A DNA stretch of 64,000 nucleotides from Clostridiales bacterium (GCA_017615755.1 JAFZZM010000024.1:62001-126000), one strand, 5' to 3'; counted from the first letter of the stretch, positions 50,713 to 59,573 are shown. Program-made: numbers and translations. Notes: generated from the sequence alone by a model not told the origin.

Positions 50713-51600
50713 ATGAAAAAATGTATCGCATGTATTGCAACTCTTTCTATGATCCTGGCTATGGCCGGCTGCAACAGCAAGAAAGAGACCGAGAAGAAGT
50801 GGACACCGCCGTCCGGTACAGCCACAGAAGAGGCTCCGTCCGAGACAACAACAGAGGAGACAACTGCTGAAGAAACAACTACAGCTGCTGAGTCTTCCGA
50901 GGAAACAACAACTGCTGCCGAGACTTCTGCAGATGCTTCCGAGACATCCGCATCTGAGGGCAAGGTTCTGACATACGAAGAGTACAAGAACGCAGCTCTG
51001 GATTCTGAAGTCATCATCGAGGCTTATGTACAGGCTAAGCAGTCCTGGTGGGATAACAAGGCTACCGTTTATCTCCAGGCTGAAGACGGCGCTTACTTCG
51101 CTTACAACATGGCTTGCACAGAAGAAGATTACGCTAAGCTCACAGATGGTCAGAAGATCCGCGTTAAGGGCTTCAAGTCCGAGTGGTCCGGTGAAGTTGA
51201 GATCGTTGATGGTACTTTCGAAGTAATCGACGGCACATGGACAGCAACACCGGTAGACGTTACTGCTGACCTCGGCACAGACGCTCTCATCGACAAGCAG
51301 AACCAGCTGGTTTCCTTCGCAGGCATGAAGGTTGAAGCTTCCAAGGATGCGGAAGGCAAGGAAGTTGCTTTCCTCTACAAGTGGGATGGTTCCGGTGCAG
51401 AAGGTGACGACCTGTACTTCAACGTTTCCGTAAACGACAAGACATACACATTCACAGTTGAGTCCTACCTCTGCGGTCAGGATACAGAAGTGTATAAGGC
51501 TGTAAAAGCACTCAAGGTCGGCGACACAGTTGATATGGAAGGCTTCCTCTACTGGTACGAGGGTGCTAACCCGCACATCACAAAGGTAACTGTTAAGTAA
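50713..51600 (+). CDS. Abundant-looking lipoprotein with OB-fold-like repeats and T/E-rich spacer
   Basis: A 295-residue exported protein. The signal ends in a lipobox MAGC (C20). Residues 40-80 are a TTEETTAEETTTAAES spacer. Then come two related domains of about 100 residues: EVIIEAYVQAKQSWWDNKATVYLQAEDGAYFAYNMACTEEDYAKLTDGQKIRVKGF and NQLVSFAGMKVEASKDAEGKEVAFLYKWDG..LKVGDTVDMEGFLYWYEG. Both show the strand-Gly pattern of OB folds seen in surface lipoproteins of gut Clostridia. Codons are unusually uniform (GCT, ACA, AAG, GTT dominate), unlike its neighbours, which suggests high expression. Function and ligand unknown. Confidence 0.8.
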   Translation: MKKCIACIATLSMILAMAGCNSKKETEKKWTPPSGTATEEAPSETTTEETTAEETTTAAESSEETTTAAETSADASETSASEGKVLTYEEYKNAALDSEVIIEAYVQAKQSWWDNKATVYLQAEDGAYFAYNMACTEEDYAKLTDGQKIRVKGFKSEWSGEVEIVDGTFEVIDGTWTATPVDVTADLGTDALIDKQNQLVSFAGMKVEASKDAEGKEVAFLYKWDGSGAEGDDLYFNVSVNDKTYTFTVESYLCGQDTEVYKAVKALKVGDTVDMEGFLYWYEGANPHITKVTVK

Positions 51601-51638
51601 TTACCATTACCACATCACTAACCAAACAAGTTGATAAA

Positions 51639-51668
51639 GGGACTGTCTCAAAACTATGAGACGGTCCC
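51639..51668 (+). terminator. Terminator of the T/E-rich lipoprotein gene
   Basis: GGGACTGTCTCA (51639-51650) pairs with TGAGACGGTCCC (51657-51668) with one T-G wobble, followed by TTTTCTTCTT. The stem shares the GACNGTCTC core with the terminator at 6045-6094. Confidence 0.85.
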
Positions 51669-51669
51669 T

Positions 51670-52184
51670 TTTCTTCTTGAGCGAAACCCGGATTGTATGG
51701 TTTAGGTGGGCAGATGATGCTGTTTGCTAGTAACTCCACAATTTCTTTTGGCGCAGTGGTTTAGTCAATCCTTGCCGAAAAATGTGTCAGCGGATAATTA
51801 TCCAGGAATGAGATTTTTATCCGTTTGTTTTTGCTCACTTTTACAGATAAGAATGAGCACATTAAGATTTTATCCGCCTGCTGACACTTCAATTGACAGA
51901 TAAAATCTCGCATATAGACAAAACCTCTGCCAGGCAAGTTCTTTTTTGACGGATAAAAATGTAAGCATCGAAATCTTATCTGCCGCCGCTCGAAAAGCAC
52001 TGCATAGGATGCTTGGTTAGACGTTCTGTCCGCTTGTCCACGGAAAACAAAAATGGCTGTCGCATATTGATTCGACAGTATGGTTTTGAGACAGGATCTT
52101 TTTCTTCGGAAGAAATTTTGCGGTCAATGCAAAGACGCACCCGGAAACTTTCCGGATACGCCTTTACATGAGGAGTCAATGACT
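51670..52184. other. 515-base gap with inverted and direct repeats, no confident gene
   Basis: GTGTCAGCGGATAA (about 51784) faces TTATCCGCCTGCTGACAC (about 51875), and GCTCA/TGAGC lies between them. GAGATTTTTATC is also complementary in part to GATAAAATCTC further on. GATTTTTATCCG and GATTTTATCCG recur as direct copies. Two small open frames exist on the minus strand (51761-52000 and 51976-52179), but without ribosome sites or recognisable sequence. The last 200 bases hold nothing obvious. Confidence 0.4.
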
Positions 52185-52496
52185 TCAGCCTTCTTCTTTA
52201 TATTCGAAATCGAAAGTGTCGATACGTTCAGAGGGGTCGGAAAGATCCGAACCGAAATGCTGGAACTGGAAGAGGAACTTCTGCCCGCCTGACCTGGGGA
52301 CGACCATGGCGACCTGCGTGGTCAGGAGGATCGAGAAGACGAGATCCAGTCCGATGACGAGGACCCCGGCATATAGCAGCGGGTGGAAGAATATGCTTCC
52401 TATAAACAACAGGACCGCCATCACCAGCAGATACCTGAAGTACCCGAAAAACGTGAGCAGAAAACAAGCTAAAACACTTCTCATTCCTTTTTTCAT
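52185..52496 (-). CDS. Small two-helix membrane protein
   Basis: A 103-residue protein with two hydrophobic helices (VLACFLLTFFGYFRYLLVMAVLLFIGSIFFHPLLYAGVLVIGLDLVFSILL) and a soluble acidic tail (GSDLSDPSERIDTFDFEYKEEG). I do not recognise it. The start at 52496 follows a GGAGGGG site; the frame extends to 52544. It is the last gene of the LytTR/ABC operon and lies 10 bases after the DUF3021-like gene, so it is probably part of the same system. Confidence 0.65.
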   Translation of the reverse strand: MKKGMRSVLACFLLTFFGYFRYLLVMAVLLFIGSIFFHPLLYAGVLVIGLDLVFSILLTTQVAMVVPRSGGQKFLFQFQHFGSDLSDPSERIDTFDFEYKEEG

Positions 52497-52506
52497 GACA
52501 CCCCTC

Positions 52507-52992
52507 CTACTCTTCTTTTTCCTGCACTTTGTGCAGAGCTTCATTCATATCCGAATTTGCCTTCTTTTCGGACTTGATCGTCAGTAATACGCTTAAGATG
52601 AAGCAGATGGAAAAGCTTATCAGGAAGCCTGCCCAAGCGCTTACATTCGTGGTATGGAACCATTTGAACTGCCATACTGCAAAAGCAACCATCAGTAGTT
52701 CTATGCCGAACATGCATATGATCCTTCCGCTTAGTTTGAAGGACTTGATCAGGACCTCGGACATAAAGACGAAACGGATAATCGAAGTACAAACGGCGAC
52801 AACGAAGAACTGCAGAAGCGTAACTCTCGAAATTCCTCCCGGCATCTGGAAGATCGAACTGATCTCCGACTGTTTCGCCGAGACATCGGTCGGGAAAACA
52901 AACAGGATGACCATCACCGCAAACACCTGCGCGGAGAAAGCGAGAACGATGCACCGGAATGTCTCTTTCAGTTCGTGCTTTATCGTATCCAT
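52507..52992 (-). CDS. DUF3021-like four-helix membrane protein
   Basis: A 161-residue membrane protein with four helices in DUF3021 spacing (CIVLAFSAQVFAVMVILFVF, VTLLQFFVVAVCTSIIRFVFM, IICMFGIELLMVAFAVWQF, WAGFLISFSICFILSVLLTI). DUF3021 genes are regularly encoded next to LytTR-domain regulators in Bacillota, and here it follows one by five bases. In other systems the pair acts as a membrane-tethered inhibitor and regulator. That function is inferred from context, not read from the residues. Confidence 0.72.
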   Translation of the reverse strand: MDTIKHELKETFRCIVLAFSAQVFAVMVILFVFPTDVSAKQSEISSIFQMPGGISRVTLLQFFVVAVCTSIIRFVFMSEVLIKSFKLSGRIICMFGIELLMVAFAVWQFKWFHTTNVSAWAGFLISFSICFILSVLLTIKSEKKANSDMNEALHKVQEKEE

Positions 52993-52997
52993 TGCTC

Positions 52998-53438
52998 TTA
53001 CTTGATGCCCAGCCTTTCTCTAAGATTGTCCGCGTACATACGCGAGGCGATGATCTGCTCGCCGTTATCCATCGTTATCCTGATACGATGGTTTATGTCC
53101 GTCCGAAGTGATTTGATATGCTTCAGGCACAGAAGGACAGACTTGCTGACACGAAAAAAGCCCGACGCAGACAGTTGCTGCTCGAGCTCATACATTTTCT
53201 GATCCGATTCGTATACTGCTGTTTCGGTGTAGACGAAACATTTCCTCTCCATAGCTTCGAGATAAAGGACATCACCCAGGTCAAGAAGGAACACTTCCCC
53301 ATCCCTCTTGACCGTCAGCTTGCTGTCGAGGACGCGAATGAGGGACATTAACTTCTCCACCTCCGGAGTGATGGATGGACATGTTACACTGATTTCGGTC
53401 TCCGGGTTGTCCGGATCAATATTGATCAAAATCTTCAT
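52998..53438 (-). CDS. LytTR DNA-binding domain regulator
   Basis: A 146-residue protein. The C-terminal 100 residues form a LytTR domain: KRDGEVFLLDLGDVLYLEAMERKCFVYTETAVYESDQKMYELEQQLSASGFFRVSKSVLLCLKHIKSLRTD. The signature FFRVSKSVLLCLKHI is the minor-groove-contacting part. There is no receiver domain, so it is not a two-component regulator. ATG 53438 (MKILINID) is chosen. It lies between the ABC-2 permease and the DUF3021-like gene and probably controls this operon. Confidence 0.86.
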   Translation of the reverse strand: MKILINIDPDNPETEISVTCPSITPEVEKLMSLIRVLDSKLTVKRDGEVFLLDLGDVLYLEAMERKCFVYTETAVYESDQKMYELEQQLSASGFFRVSKSVLLCLKHIKSLRTDINHRIRITMDNGEQIIASRMYADNLRERLGIK

Positions 53439-53525
53439 CTGAACCTGCTCATGGTAAGGATAAGGGAAAAGCACTTTCGCAAGTGCCCTTTTGAGAAGGA
53501 GCAGGACAAGCAGAAATGCTACGGA

Positions 53526-54224
53526 CTACGCCTTCTCGAGGCCTTCTTTCTTGAAAGCAATCAGGAAAAATCCAAAGATCAATATTATGTTTGCCATCGT
53601 GATTGAAAACCCCTCTATATCCATCTTAACACTCTTTTCTGAATTTAACGCAAGATAAATCTGCTCTGTGAAAAAAAATTTTGCAATCTTTGCGACAGTG
53701 CTGTTAAATTGCGCGATCATGGGCAAAAATGAGAACACACACATGGCCGGTACAGCCATGCTCGTGGCCGCCATCTGGTTCTTCGAGATCACCCCGATCG
53801 CCGCGCCGAGAACGATGGAAATAAGAAATCCCATTGCCATGATCCACAGGTAATCTCTCCAGACATCCCCTTCCAGACCGCATACACGGCTCATCAGGAC
53901 CGTACACATCATGCAGGCGAAGAAATCATAGAGTCCCACACCAAGAAGATAGGACACACCACTGACATCACTCATCATGAGCGCACGAAGTGTCCCCTTC
54001 TCTTTCTCCTCCGAGATGATCGCACTCATCGACGTGATCGGCGCCATCGACAGATACATCACGCTGAAGAGTTTCAGGAAGTAATACTCCGGCATATCAT
54101 CCATCTTCACCAGAAGCGTCATCACGATCGTCATGATCGGAAACAGGACAAACTGGATCAGCACGGCTTTATTCTTTCTTGTATCAAGCATCTGTTTCTT
54201 AAAAACGGCTCTGGCATTATTCAT
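53526..54224 (-). CDS. ABC-2 type permease
   Basis: A 232-residue, six-helix permease. Segments include AVLIQFVLFPIMTIVMTLLV, SVMYLSMAPITSMSAIISEEKEKGTLRALMMSDVSG (the conserved EKEKGTL motif of ABC-2 permeases), LWIMAMGFLISIVLGAAIGVI and MANIILIFGFFLIAF. Start 54224 follows GGAAGGAG and overlaps the ATPase stop (ATGA). The frame extends to 54419, but that part is the ATPase gene's alternate frame. Confidence 0.86.
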   Translation of the reverse strand: MNNARAVFKKQMLDTRKNKAVLIQFVLFPIMTIVMTLLVKMDDMPEYYFLKLFSVMYLSMAPITSMSAIISEEKEKGTLRALMMSDVSGVSYLLGVGLYDFFACMMCTVLMSRVCGLEGDVWRDYLWIMAMGFLISIVLGAAIGVISKNQMAATSMAVPAMCVFSFLPMIAQFNSTVAKIAKFFFTEQIYLALNSEKSVKMDIEGFSITMANIILIFGFFLIAFKKEGLEKA

Positions 54225-55063
54225 ACTTCTAATCTCCTTCCGGTCAGCTCCATGAAAACAGTTTCGAGTGTAGGTTCTTTTGAATGGATCGTCAGCAGAC
54301 TCCCGCTTCGCATCAGTTCCGCGATCCCTGCCGCGCTCTCCTCGCCGAACGGCCACTCCTTCGTTTCCCCATCCGTCGTCACGACCTCGATCCGCTTCTG
54401 GTGATCGTACCTCAGGCACAACTCCCGCGGCGCCCCGTACTCGACGATATGCCCCTCGTTCAGGAGGACCAGGTGGTCACAGAGCTTCTCGGCCTCCGTC
54501 ATATTATGCGTCGTCAGGAAAACGATGCACCCCGCTTCCTTTCTTTTCAGGATCATCTCATGGATCTCGTTTGCAGTCTGCGGGTCCAGTCCGCTCGTCG
54601 GCTCATCCAGAAAAAGCACTTTCGGCTGGTGCAGAAGTGCGCGTGCGAGGCGAAGTCGTTCTCTCATGCCTTTGGAAAGCTTGGATGCTTCCCTCGTTTC
54701 CGCATCCGTAAGCTTCACCTCAGCAAGCACCTCGTGGATCCGCTCCGAAGATACGCCGTAGATATCGGCAAACACCTTCAGGTTCTGAAAGCATGTCAGG
54801 CGCTCATACAGGCCGAAATCGTCCATCATGATGCCGAACTGCTTCTTATCCTTTCCCTTCAGTTCCCGGACGTTTCTGCCCATGACAGCGGCCTCTCCTT
54901 CTTCAAAAGCAAGCTGCCCCGTCAGGATACGGATCAGAGTTGTTTTTCCCGCACCGGATGGTCCCAGAAGTCCGAAGATCTCTCCTTCCTCTACCGTCAT
55001 CGAAATCTTGTCCAGTACTTTTCTTCCTCCAAAGCTCTTCGACACGTTTATTGTCCGGATCAT
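54221..55063 (-). CDS. ABC exporter ATPase
   Basis: A 280-residue ATPase with Walker A GPSGAGKTT, Q-loop GIMMDDFGLYERLTCF, signature LSKGMRERLRLARALL, Walker B LFLDEPTSGLD and VFLTTHNMTEA. LSKGMRERL replaces the usual LSGGQ. The last 60 residues (RIEVVTTDGETKEWPFGEESAAGIAELM) form a C-terminal regulatory tail. Start 55063 (MIRTINVSKSFGG) follows AAAGGAG. It leads an operon with the permease, LytTR regulator, DUF3021-like protein and a two-helix protein. Confidence 0.92.
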   Translation of the reverse strand: MIRTINVSKSFGGRKVLDKISMTVEEGEIFGLLGPSGAGKTTLIRILTGQLAFEEGEAAVMGRNVRELKGKDKKQFGIMMDDFGLYERLTCFQNLKVFADIYGVSSERIHEVLAEVKLTDAETREASKLSKGMRERLRLARALLHQPKVLFLDEPTSGLDPQTANEIHEMILKRKEAGCIVFLTTHNMTEAEKLCDHLVLLNEGHIVEYGAPRELCLRYDHQKRIEVVTTDGETKEWPFGEESAAGIAELMRSGSLLTIHSKEPTLETVFMELTGRRLEV

Positions 55064-55099
55064 GTGTTTCTCTCCTTTCGACAGGCGCATCTACCGCGT

Positions 55100-55138
55100 C
55101 TGCAAATGCAGGATACCAGTGGGAAAAGGCACAAACAA
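55100..55138 (-). promoter_or_regulatory. Promoter of the LytTR/ABC operon with CTGCAAATGCAG palindrome
   Basis: On the minus strand, -35 TTGTTT (55133-55138) and extended -10 TGGTATCCT (hexamer 55110-55115) are 17 bases apart. The palindrome CTGCAAATGCAG (55100-55111) begins under the -10 and covers the transcription start, a position suited to a repressor. Confidence 0.45.
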
Positions 55139-55198
55139 TAGGACAAAACGCTTGTTGCCCAAAGGTATACATGAGTTGCAGAATAAAGAACATAAAAA

Positions 55199-55224
55199 GA
55201 GGGCGGACCACTCGGCTCGCCCTC
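55199..55224 (-). terminator. Terminator of the PBP gene
   Basis: GAGGGCG (55199-55205) pairs with CGCCCTC (55218-55224); on the minus strand TTTTTATG follows. It lies 33 bases past the PBP stop. Confidence 0.8.
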
Positions 55225-55257
55225 TTGGCATACTATTCTATTCAATTGATCCGGTCG

Positions 55258-57759
55258 TCAGCCGCCCGGGATCATCGGTCCGCCATGATCTGTCGGTGGC
55301 GGAGGCGGTGCAGGTGTCGGCGTTGCCTTATGGAACTGACACTCGGTCTGCGGGTTCAGGTAAGAATCCTCGATGAAGTAATCTTCTACAACAGTACCTG
55401 CCTCCTGGCAGTACTGCGTCGCCTTCTGTCCCGACGAAGAGCAGACGGTACCACGAACGATGTTGTCCGGTACCTCAAACTTCGCACCCGGAAGATTCTT
55501 ATGGATCTTCTGCATGACTTCGTTCCAGATACGCATAGCGTTATTTCTGTCACCCTTCGGGATCTCGGTAGTACGCAGACGGTTATCGTAGCCGTACCAG
55601 ACAGCCGCGGCATAATACGGTGTATATCCGCAGAACCACTTATCGACGTTCTCGTCCGTAGTACCTGTCTTACCGGCAACAGCGATCGACTCACCGTCTT
55701 CATTCTCGATAGGAAGAACCTTGTTATGTGCCGTACCGTAAGAAATAACGTCCTGCAGCATACTGGTCATCAGGAACGACGTGTCCTCACGATACACGCG
55801 GTGCGAATGCAGCTCATGTTCCAGAACCACATTGTTGTTACTATCCAGAACTTTGGTATAGGCATACGGCTCCGTGTAGACGCCGCCGGTCGCGAAGGTG
55901 TTATAGGCCGACGCCATCTCCAGCGGGGACATACCTACGTTAAAACCACCGACAGCCGTAGACGGATATTGCTCTGTCAGACGGTCGATGCCGACCTCAT
56001 TTAAGAACCATAGCGCCATATCTGCGGTAACATCCAGCCAGACCTTGACCGCGATGGTATTTCTCGAGGACGCCACCGCCTGCCTGATCGTGATCAGGCC
56101 TTTATACGAGTTATCCGAGTTCTTCGGCCAGACGGCACTCGGATTTGATGCGTCAAGATGCGACTCGCAGTCGTTATCGATCATGGACGGCGTGATCAGT
56201 CGGAGCTCCAGCGCCGGTCCGTAAGCAATCAGCGGCTTGATGGATGAACCCGGCTGACGATGTGCATCCACGGCACGGTTAGTACCAAGGTTAACGGTCT
56301 TCTCTCCGTATCCGCCCTGCATGCCCGCAATGGCGCCGGTCTTAACGTTGATGACCACCATACCGCCCTGCGGCTTTTCCGGATAATTCTCCAGTGCCTC
56401 CGGATCCGTCTGGAAAAGATCTCTATTCATGAATGCTTCGTCCATGACCTGCTGTACATCTGCTTCCATGGTGGTGTAGATGTGGTAGCCACGGTTATAT
56501 ACTGTCGTCGCCGCCAGTGAACGGCTGATATTTCTCTTCTTCTGGATATCCGAGATAACTTCGGAAACCGCATATTCCACGAAGTAGGAATTGATCTTGG
56601 TCGCCGAAGAAGCCGTTACCGTCTTAAACACCAACTCGGTATTCAATGCATTATCGTACTCTTCCTGGGTAATAAATCCCAGTTCGTACATCTTGTTCAG
56701 TACGATACGCATACGACGCATCGCGTTTCTTCTACCGGACTCACGAAGCGGGTTATAGTAGGACGGGCTCTTCGGAAGACCCGCAAGGAACGCACACTCC
56801 GCAAGCGAAAGTTCTTTTGCATGCTTACCGAAATAGTTCTGGGCACCGGCCTCGACACCTACATAGTTATTGCCCATCGGCGCGAGGTTGATGTAGAGCT
56901 GCATGATCTCGTCTTTACTGAGCTGCTGCTCCAGAGTCATGGCGGAGAACCACTCCTGTACCTTTCTCTGTGTGGAACGCTGGTCCTGTCCGGAGATGAG
57001 CTTAACGGTCTGCTGCGTGATCGTCGAACCACCGTGTGAAGCCGTGCCGCCGTTGGCAATAGCGGAAAGCACGGCACTTCCGATTCTCTGTACGTCGATA
57101 CCGGAATGCTCCAGGAAACGCTCGTCCTCGATCGCCATGATGGCTTCATCGATGTAGGTCTCCTTTACCTCCGTAAAAGCAACGTAGATGCGGTCCACGT
57201 TTTCACTACCGGTCAGCTTGGCCAGTACAGTACCATTGGAATCGTATACGAATGACGTCTCGACCGTGTCGGTCATGGTGATGTCTGTCGCAGCAAGAGG
57301 TGTCGTGGTAGAGATATAGCCGATCAGCATGCCTCCGCCAAAACCGCCTGCCAGAAATCCCACGCAGAGCAGGATGAGCAGTGCGGTCTTCAGAAGATCC
57401 ATCACGCCGTGGAAGACTTCCATGTACCAATGACGCTCGTGTGCCGCTCTCGTGGGCTTACCGCTGAGGCGGGAACGGAGCTCATCCGCAAGCGCGCTGT
57501 TTTCCGGCGCGATCGGTCTCGTGGAGCGCTGCTCCGGGTCACGTGGAGAATTCTCTCTCTCGTAAGCCTGGGCGCGGGTATATCCCCCCTGCGCCGCCAT
57601 GCCGGCTGCAGCCTGGCCATGAGGCTTGGTGGACTGGTCGATCGTTGCGTCCGATACGACGCGCTTCTTCTTGTTCTTGTTGCCCGAACCGCTTGCGCCG
57701 TTCGAACTATTTTTCTGACCGGAAGGTCTCGGAGAGCCTCCCTGGTTATGATTCGGCAT
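55258..57759 (-). CDS. Class A penicillin-binding protein (PBP1A type)
   Basis: An 833-residue bifunctional peptidoglycan synthase. A Gly/Asn/Ser/Lys-rich cytosolic tail (about 1-110) precedes one membrane anchor (DLLKTALLILLCVGFLAGGFGGGMLIGYI). The GT51 glycosyltransferase domain shows EDERFLEHSGID, HGGSTITQQTVKL and RKVQEWFSAMTLEQQLSKDEIMQLYIN. The transpeptidase domain has SxxK as SSIK in QPGSSIKPLIAYG, SRN as the SxN motif and KTG in VAGKTGTTDE. It ends in a Pro-rich tail (APPPPPTDHGGPMIPGG). The long, mostly disordered N-terminus is larger than usual. Monocistronic, divergent from the rRNA methylase. Confidence 0.95.
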   Translation of the reverse strand: MPNHNQGGSPRPSGQKNSSNGASGSGNKNKKKRVVSDATIDQSTKPHGQAAAGMAAQGGYTRAQAYERENSPRDPEQRSTRPIAPENSALADELRSRLSGKPTRAAHERHWYMEVFHGVMDLLKTALLILLCVGFLAGGFGGGMLIGYISTTTPLAATDITMTDTVETSFVYDSNGTVLAKLTGSENVDRIYVAFTEVKETYIDEAIMAIEDERFLEHSGIDVQRIGSAVLSAIANGGTASHGGSTITQQTVKLISGQDQRSTQRKVQEWFSAMTLEQQLSKDEIMQLYINLAPMGNNYVGVEAGAQNYFGKHAKELSLAECAFLAGLPKSPSYYNPLRESGRRNAMRRMRIVLNKMYELGFITQEEYDNALNTELVFKTVTASSATKINSYFVEYAVSEVISDIQKKRNISRSLAATTVYNRGYHIYTTMEADVQQVMDEAFMNRDLFQTDPEALENYPEKPQGGMVVINVKTGAIAGMQGGYGEKTVNLGTNRAVDAHRQPGSSIKPLIAYGPALELRLITPSMIDNDCESHLDASNPSAVWPKNSDNSYKGLITIRQAVASSRNTIAVKVWLDVTADMALWFLNEVGIDRLTEQYPSTAVGGFNVGMSPLEMASAYNTFATGGVYTEPYAYTKVLDSNNNVVLEHELHSHRVYREDTSFLMTSMLQDVISYGTAHNKVLPIENEDGESIAVAGKTGTTDENVDKWFCGYTPYYAAAVWYGYDNRLRTTEIPKGDRNNAMRIWNEVMQKIHKNLPGAKFEVPDNIVRGTVCSSSGQKATQYCQEAGTVVEDYFIEDSYLNPQTECQFHKATPTPAPPPPPTDHGGPMIPGG

Positions 57760-57886
57760 AGTTTCACCTTCAATATAACTTGTCGGGGACTAATAAAAAT
57801 CCACGATAATAATACCAGTAATCGGAAGAATTGGAAAGAGACAGGCAAGTGCGCTATAATGTTGCTGAATATTTCAGGGGCGGTAA

Positions 57887-59302
57887 ATGGGCATTTTCGA
57901 AGAGAAAACTTATCAGGTAAAGTGCAGCGGTCTTTCCAACGAAGGACAGGGTGTTGCGCGCATCGAGAGCGACCGTGAAAAAGAGAACGGTCTGAAGGTT
58001 TTCGTGGACGATCTCCTTCCGGGAGAAGTCGCGAAGATCCGCATCACTTCGCGCGAAAAGAACCTGGCTCATGGCGAGAAAGTCGAGACGATCACTGCCT
58101 CTGCGAACCGGGTCGTCCCGGTCTGTGCCGAGTTCAACAAATGCGGCGGCTGCCAGATCCAGCATGCCGACTATGCCTGCCAGCTCAAAATGAAGGAGGA
58201 CATGGTCCGCTCCTGCCTATACCGTATCGGGCACATTCCGCTTTCCGACCTCGCATCGGTCAGCGAAAGCATCCTCGGCGCCCCGGACCAGTTCTTTTAC
58301 AGAAATAATGTGCAATACCCGATCGAATACAGCCACGCCAAGAAGAGCGTGAATATCGGTCTGTATGAGAAAAAGAGCCACAAGATCGTGGAGCACGCGA
58401 AGTGCTACCTCGTTCACCCCTCTGCTGAGGTCATCCGTGGCGTCGCGCAGATCTATTTCAGCGACCATTCCCGCGCCAACATCGCCAAATACCTGCGCCA
58501 CCTCATCGTGCGCGTCGGCATTTTCAGCAAGGAGATGATGGTCATCCTGGTCTGCTCCCGTCCCGTCAAGCTGGACGCGGAGGATTTCGTGAAGACCAGC
58601 GAAAAGGCGATGTCCGAAGCGCAGATCGGCATGCATATCTCGAGCATCTGGACCCAGGAGACGAAAGAACGTGCCAAGAAGGGCTTTTCCGATGTCTGGA
58701 CGAATGTCTGGGGCAAGCCCTATATCCACGAGTTCCTGGAACACCGCGTCTTCCGCATCTCGCCGGATGCTTTTTTCCAGGTGAACAGCAAGCAGACGAT
58801 CAACCTGTATAACAAAGTCAAAGAATATCTCCGCCACGACGGCGCACTCCCGCGTCTTCTGGTGGATCTGTACTGCGGCACCGGCAGCATCGGCATCTTC
58901 TGCTCGAGTGTCTGCCACCACCTGGTGGGCATCGAGTCTGTCGAGTCCGCCGTCATTGACGCCCGTGCCAATGCTACCGCCAATTACCTCGAGAACGCCG
59001 AGTTCTTCTGCGGTAAGGCTGAGGACTACGATTTCGGCGCCATGATGCCCGATGCCGTCGTCATCGACCCGCCGCGCAAAGGCTGTGACGAGAAGCTCCT
59101 GCGCGAACTTCTGCATCTCGCTCCTACCCGGATCGTGTACGTCTCCTGCAATCCGTCCACACTGGCCCGCGACCTCCACCGCCTCTTCCAGATCCAGGAA
59201 GAAGGCAGCGTCCGCTACGGCATCAGCCGTATCTGCCCCGTGGATATGTTCCCGAACACATCCCATGTCGAGACGGTAGTGCTCCTGTCGCGAGGAAAAT
59301 AG
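57887..59302 (+). CDS. 23S rRNA (uracil-5-)-methyltransferase, RlmD/RlmCD type
   Basis: A 471-residue SAM-dependent enzyme that methylates C5 of uridine in 23S rRNA or tRNA. The N-terminal TRAM domain (LSNEGQGVARIE ... LPGEVAKIRITSREKNLAHG) is followed by Fe-S cysteines (CAEFNKCGGCQIQHADYACQLKMKE) and a Rossmann methyltransferase domain with LVDLYCGTGSIGIF (SAM site). The catalytic Cys-Glu part is VVIDPPRKGCDEKLL and IVYVSCNPSTLARDL. These are TrmA/RumA family motifs. The exact target (U747, U1939 or both) is not readable from sequence. Confidence 0.92.
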   Translation: MGIFEEKTYQVKCSGLSNEGQGVARIESDREKENGLKVFVDDLLPGEVAKIRITSREKNLAHGEKVETITASANRVVPVCAEFNKCGGCQIQHADYACQLKMKEDMVRSCLYRIGHIPLSDLASVSESILGAPDQFFYRNNVQYPIEYSHAKKSVNIGLYEKKSHKIVEHAKCYLVHPSAEVIRGVAQIYFSDHSRANIAKYLRHLIVRVGIFSKEMMVILVCSRPVKLDAEDFVKTSEKAMSEAQIGMHISSIWTQETKERAKKGFSDVWTNVWGKPYIHEFLEHRVFRISPDAFFQVNSKQTINLYNKVKEYLRHDGALPRLLVDLYCGTGSIGIFCSSVCHHLVGIESVESAVIDARANATANYLENAEFFCGKAEDYDFGAMMPDAVVIDPPRKGCDEKLLRELLHLAPTRIVYVSCNPSTLARDLHRLFQIQEEGSVRYGISRICPVDMFPNTSHVETVVLLSRGK

Positions 59303-59397
59303 AGGAAGTGCTTTTGCATTACTTGATAGGCAGTAACATAAGTCATTTTTTTCAATTCGTCTGATTCGACTTACTTTGGAAAGCGCGCTCAAGGATA

Positions 59398-59565
59398 CAC
59401 GTCAAAATTGAAAATTCGAAAAATCACGTGGGTGCCTCGCCAAAAGCGCCCACGTCAAAATTGAAAAATCGAGATTTCACGTGGGTGCCTCGCTACAAGC
59501 GCCCACGTCAAAATTGAAAAATCGAGATTTCACGTGGGTGACTCGCCAAAAGCGCCCACGTCAAA
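59398..59565. repeat. 53-bp tandem hairpin repeat, three units plus partial
   Basis: CACGTC recurs at 59398, 59451, 59504 and 59557, an exact 53-base period. Each unit contains ACGTGGGTGC-CTCGCCAAAA-GCGCCCACGT, a 10-base stem with one G-T wobble, and a shorter AAATC-GA-GATTT inverted pair. Unit differences are few (CCAAAA, TACAAG; GTGCC, GTGAC). It fills the gap 59303-59631 between the rRNA methylase and GH94 gene, with the GH94 terminator next to it. Confidence 0.9.
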
Positions 59566-59573
59566 AGCGAAAA

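Noticed and set aside
51761..52000. 79-codon minus-strand gene
   Set aside because: No ribosome site, no similarity, and it lies across the repeat-rich gap.
51976..52179. 67-codon minus-strand gene
   Set aside because: No start signal or recognisable sequence.
59398..59565. CRISPR array
   Set aside because: The units are direct 53-base copies without unique spacers.
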